From contig CALHAO010000055.1 in the NCBI GenBank assembly GCA_937931765.1, positions 1 to 8,115 on the forward strand: a DNA stretch of 8,115 nt, in the 5' to 3' direction. This document shows positions 6,616 through 8,115 of this stretch, one piece after another. The stretch comes from an uncultured Thiotrichaceae bacterium. Lineage in GTDB: Bacteria > Pseudomonadota > Gammaproteobacteria > Thiotrichales > Thiotrichaceae. How positions within the stretch are numbered: the first letter of the stretch is position 1; each line of letters starts with the position of its first letter. A program made the position numbers and the translations under genes. A model generated the notes under the pieces. The model did no database searches. It was not told the origin of the DNA and saw only the letters and a program-made list of their open reading frames with translations.

Positions 6616-6652
6616 AAGCTCTGTTGACTTGCGCCACTGTTTTTCAGAGCTT
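6616..6652. repeat. 8-bp perfect inverted repeat upstream of the transglycosylase gene
   Basis: AAGCTCTG (6616-6623) and CAGAGCTT (6645-6652) are exact reverse complements separated by 21 bases, ending 20 bases before the start codon at 6673. It could be a leader hairpin or a spaced operator. It lacks a U-tract on either strand, so it is not an intrinsic terminator. Confidence 0.5.
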
Positions 6653-6672
6653 GAGTAGAGTCATAAAAACTT

Positions 6673-7401
6673 ATGAATATAAAAATAATCCCAAAAAACC
6701 TGGGCAGGTATGTTGCTTGTCTATTGCTTATTTCCTTTGCGTTGACCGGACAGGCTGTCTATGCTGACATTTATTCGTATGTCGACAGTGAGGGCAATCG
6801 TTGGATCACTAATGGTTCGGTGCGTGGTCAGAAGAACGTAAAATTATTGCGTAAAACACCTAAAAAGAAAAAACCGGTGGTGGCTGCTGTGTCCGGTAGT
6901 GGTAAGTCACGGGTTTATAAGGGCAAGATTGGCTGTGGCAGTCATCAAAGAATTTCTAATAAAACACAGGCCTACCTTCCGACTATCCGTAAATATGCAA
7001 AAACCTACAATGTGGAGGAGAGCTTGATCCGGGCTTTAATTCGTCAGGAGTCCTGCTTTAATCCGAAAGCACGCTCGCATGCTGGTGCGATGGGTCTGAT
7101 GCAGTTGATGCCGGGGACGGCGGATATGATGGGGGTGAGTAATGCGATGAGTCCTAAGCAGAATATTCGTGGTGGTGTGAAGTACCTGGCACGTATGTTA
7201 CGTCGTTTTGGTGGCAATAAAGAGCTGGCTTTAGCAGGTTATAATGCTGGCCCAGGAAATGTGGATAAGTACAACGGTATCCCACCTTTTCGGGAAACGC
7301 GCAACTACGTGGTGAAGGTAATGAGTGAATATCAGCGCTTGACGGGTAAAGGTCAAATTACCCGTTCCGGTGCTTCTTTCAGTCGTAGTGGCCGTCAATA
7401 A
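6673..7401 (+). CDS. Lytic transglycosylase (DUF4124 plus SLT domain)
   Basis: Periplasmic enzyme cleaving the MurNAc-GlcNAc bond of peptidoglycan with formation of 1,6-anhydro-MurNAc, used in wall turnover or envelope-machine assembly. A signal peptide covers about 1-31 (hydrophobic [13 protein letters not shown], cleavage AVYA|DIY). No lipobox is present, so the product is soluble. Residues about 31-60 resemble DUF4124 ([16 protein letters not shown]), followed by a basic linker (KTPKKKKP). The SLT domain (about 98-225) has the catalytic Glu126 in [23 protein letters not shown] (139-150), NIRGGVKYL (164-173) and [15 protein letters not shown] (186-200). At 242 residues it resembles the small soluble SLT proteins rather than Slt70. 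The ATG at 6673 begins the signal peptide directly; no strong ribosome binding site precedes it. It is divergent from zur. Confidence 0.93.
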   Translation: MNIKIIPKNLGRYVACLLLISFALTGQAVYADIYSYVDSEGNRWITNGSVRGQKNVKLLRKTPKKKKPVVAAVSGSGKSRVYKGKIGCGSHQRISNKTQAYLPTIRKYAKTYNVEESLIRALIRQESCFNPKARSHAGAMGLMQLMPGTADMMGVSNAMSPKQNIRGGVKYLARMLRRFGGNKELALAGYNAGPGNVDKYNGIPPFRETRNYVVKVMSEYQRLTGKGQITRSGASFSRSGRQ

Positions 7402-7469
7402 CTGCGTATTTATTCTCAGCCAGCCCGTTGGCATGATATGATTTCTGTTTCGATTTGCATGTACTGATG

Positions 7470-7474
7470 GGAGA
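7470..7474 (+). promoter_or_regulatory. Ribosome binding site of ilvE
   Basis: GGAG with a flanking G (TGGGAG, 7468-7473) lies about 8 bases before the ATG at 7482. It decides this start over the second Met two codons later (7488). Confidence 0.6.
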
Positions 7475-7481
7475 TACAACG

Positions 7482-8115
7482 ATGTCAATGGCCGATCGCG
7501 ATGGTCTAATCTGGCTGGATGGAGAAATGGTGCAGTGGCGTGAAGCCAAGGTGCATGTATTAACGCATACGCTGCATTATGGCATGGGCGTATTTGAGGG
7601 TGTGCGCGCCTACGAGACAGATTCCGGCCCGGCAATCTTCCGCCTTGAGGATCACACTGAGCGTCTATTTAATTCCGCTAAAATTATGCGCATGGACATT
7701 CCATTCGATAAGGATGAGATAAACGAAGTTCAGCAAGCCGTAGTGCGTGAGAATAATCTGAAGTCTGCTTACCTGCGCCCGATGTGTTTTTATGGCTCAG
7801 AAGGCATGGGTTTGCGTGCTGATAACCTGAAAGTGCATTGCATGGTCGCTGCCTGGGAATGGGGTTCTTATCTCGGTGAGGACAATATGACCAATGGTAT
7901 TCGTATTAAGACGTCTTCGTTTACCCGCCACCACGTCAATATTGCGATGTGTAAGGCCAAGGCTAACGGTAACTACATCAACTCGATGCTGGCGCTGCGT
8001 GAAGCATTAGACGATGGTTATGATGAAGCATTGTTGCTGGATACCGAAGGCTATGTGGCTGAGGGTAGCGGCGAGAATTTCTTTATCGTTAAGAAAGGCG
8101 TGATTTATACACCTG
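7482..8115 (+). CDS. ilvE: Branched-chain amino acid aminotransferase, 5' part (3' end outside window)
   Basis: PLP-dependent class IV aminotransferase making valine, leucine and isoleucine from their 2-oxo acids with glutamate as amino donor, in the cytoplasm. 211 codons are visible of about 305, with no stop; the gene runs off the right edge. Visible family features are IWLDGEMVQWREAKVHVLTH (10-29), LHYGMGVFEGVRAYE (31-45), LRPMCFYG (98-105), AAWEWGSYLG (123-132), SFTRHH (146-151), the PLP lysine Lys160 in KAKANGNYINS (158-168), and EGYVAEGSGENFFIV (189-203). HYGxGVFEGxR and AKANGNY mark it as IlvE rather than D-amino acid transaminase or aminodeoxychorismate lyase. It starts 80 bases after the transglycosylase gene with a good ribosome binding site; TTGGCA at 7428-7433 is a possible -35 but no good -10 follows. 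Residues are normal. Confidence 0.96.
   Translation, partial: MSMADRDGLIWLDGEMVQWREAKVHVLTHTLHYGMGVFEGVRAYETDSGPAIFRLEDHTERLFNSAKIMRMDIPFDKDEINEVQQAVVRENNLKSAYLRPMCFYGSEGMGLRADNLKVHCMVAAWEWGSYLGEDNMTNGIRIKTSSFTRHHVNIAMCKAKANGNYINSMLALREALDDGYDEALLLDTEGYVAEGSGENFFIVKKGVIYTP

Larger units (their letters stand above)
6431..6672. other. Divergent intergenic region between zur and the transglycosylase gene
   Basis: About 240 bases must hold promoters for both directions. Leftward, ATGGCA (6515-6520) and TATAAC (6492-6497) with a 17-base spacer form the best candidate for zur. Rightward, TATAAA with a weak TGACTT 16 bases upstream lies around 6558-6585, and a hairpin-forming repeat lies at 6616-6652. 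No copy of the 7-1-7 palindrome seen before zrgA occurs here, so autoregulation through the same site is not evident. An open frame continues leftward through part of this region but looks non-coding. Confidence 0.45.

Noticed and set aside
6431..6637. N-terminal extension of the Fur-family regulator by up to 69 residues
   Set aside because: The extension is unlike the family, would make the protein far longer than normal, and spans the likely promoter region. Start at 6430 gives a normal 145 residues.
7231..7635. 134-residue open frame antisense to the transglycosylase and ilvE genes
   Set aside because: It lies opposite two confident genes with catalytic motifs and shows no recognisable domain.

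Overview
This is ordinary chromosomal DNA from a Gram-negative bacterium, most likely a gammaproteobacterium of moderate G+C. Evidence is the Obg–ProB–ApaG trio, an outer-membrane lipoprotein signal, a periplasmic lytic transglycosylase with a DUF4124 domain, and a ZrgA (DUF2796) / DUF3299 / ABC-exporter-like cluster of the kind known from Vibrio and relatives. The Obg–ProB adjacency and the set of families would fit a Thiotrichales/Methylophaga-like lineage, but that placement is a guess. No mobile elements, CRISPR arrays, tRNA or rRNA genes were seen.

Layout. (1) Positions 1-2285, rightward: the 3' part of obgE (ribosome-assembly GTPase), overlapping proB (glutamate 5-kinase with a PUA domain), then apaG, which has a plausible promoter of its own. 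(2) Positions 2286-2528: a convergent intergenic stretch with a strong hairpin whose U-tract lies on the leftward strand. It should terminate the leftward operon after a long 3' untranslated region. (3) Positions 2529-5913, leftward: a compact four-gene operon read in the order zrgA-like His-rich periplasmic protein, ABC ATPase, MacB/FtsX-type permease, DUF3299 lipoprotein. The junctions are ATGA, ATGA and TAA|ATG. (4) Positions 5993-6430, leftward: a Fur-family regulator, probably Zur. The 79-bp gap between it and the zrgA-like gene holds a perfect 7-1-7 palindrome lying over the -35 element and spacer of an extended -10 promoter. (5) Positions 6673-8115, rightward: a lytic transglycosylase, then the 5' part of ilvE (branched-chain aminotransferase), cut by the window end.

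How the genes fit together. Parts 3 and 4 form a self-contained metal-homeostasis module: a Zn(II)-type repressor next to a periplasmic metal-binding protein, an ATPase/permease pair and an outer-membrane lipoprotein, with a visible operator at the operon promoter. Zinc as the metal is inferred from the families (ZrgA, Zur) and the histidine-rich repeat; the sequence does not prove it. The operator sequence does not look like the enterobacterial Zur core (GTTATAnTATAAC), which makes it the most interesting signal in the window. The other genes are housekeeping genes with normal motifs.
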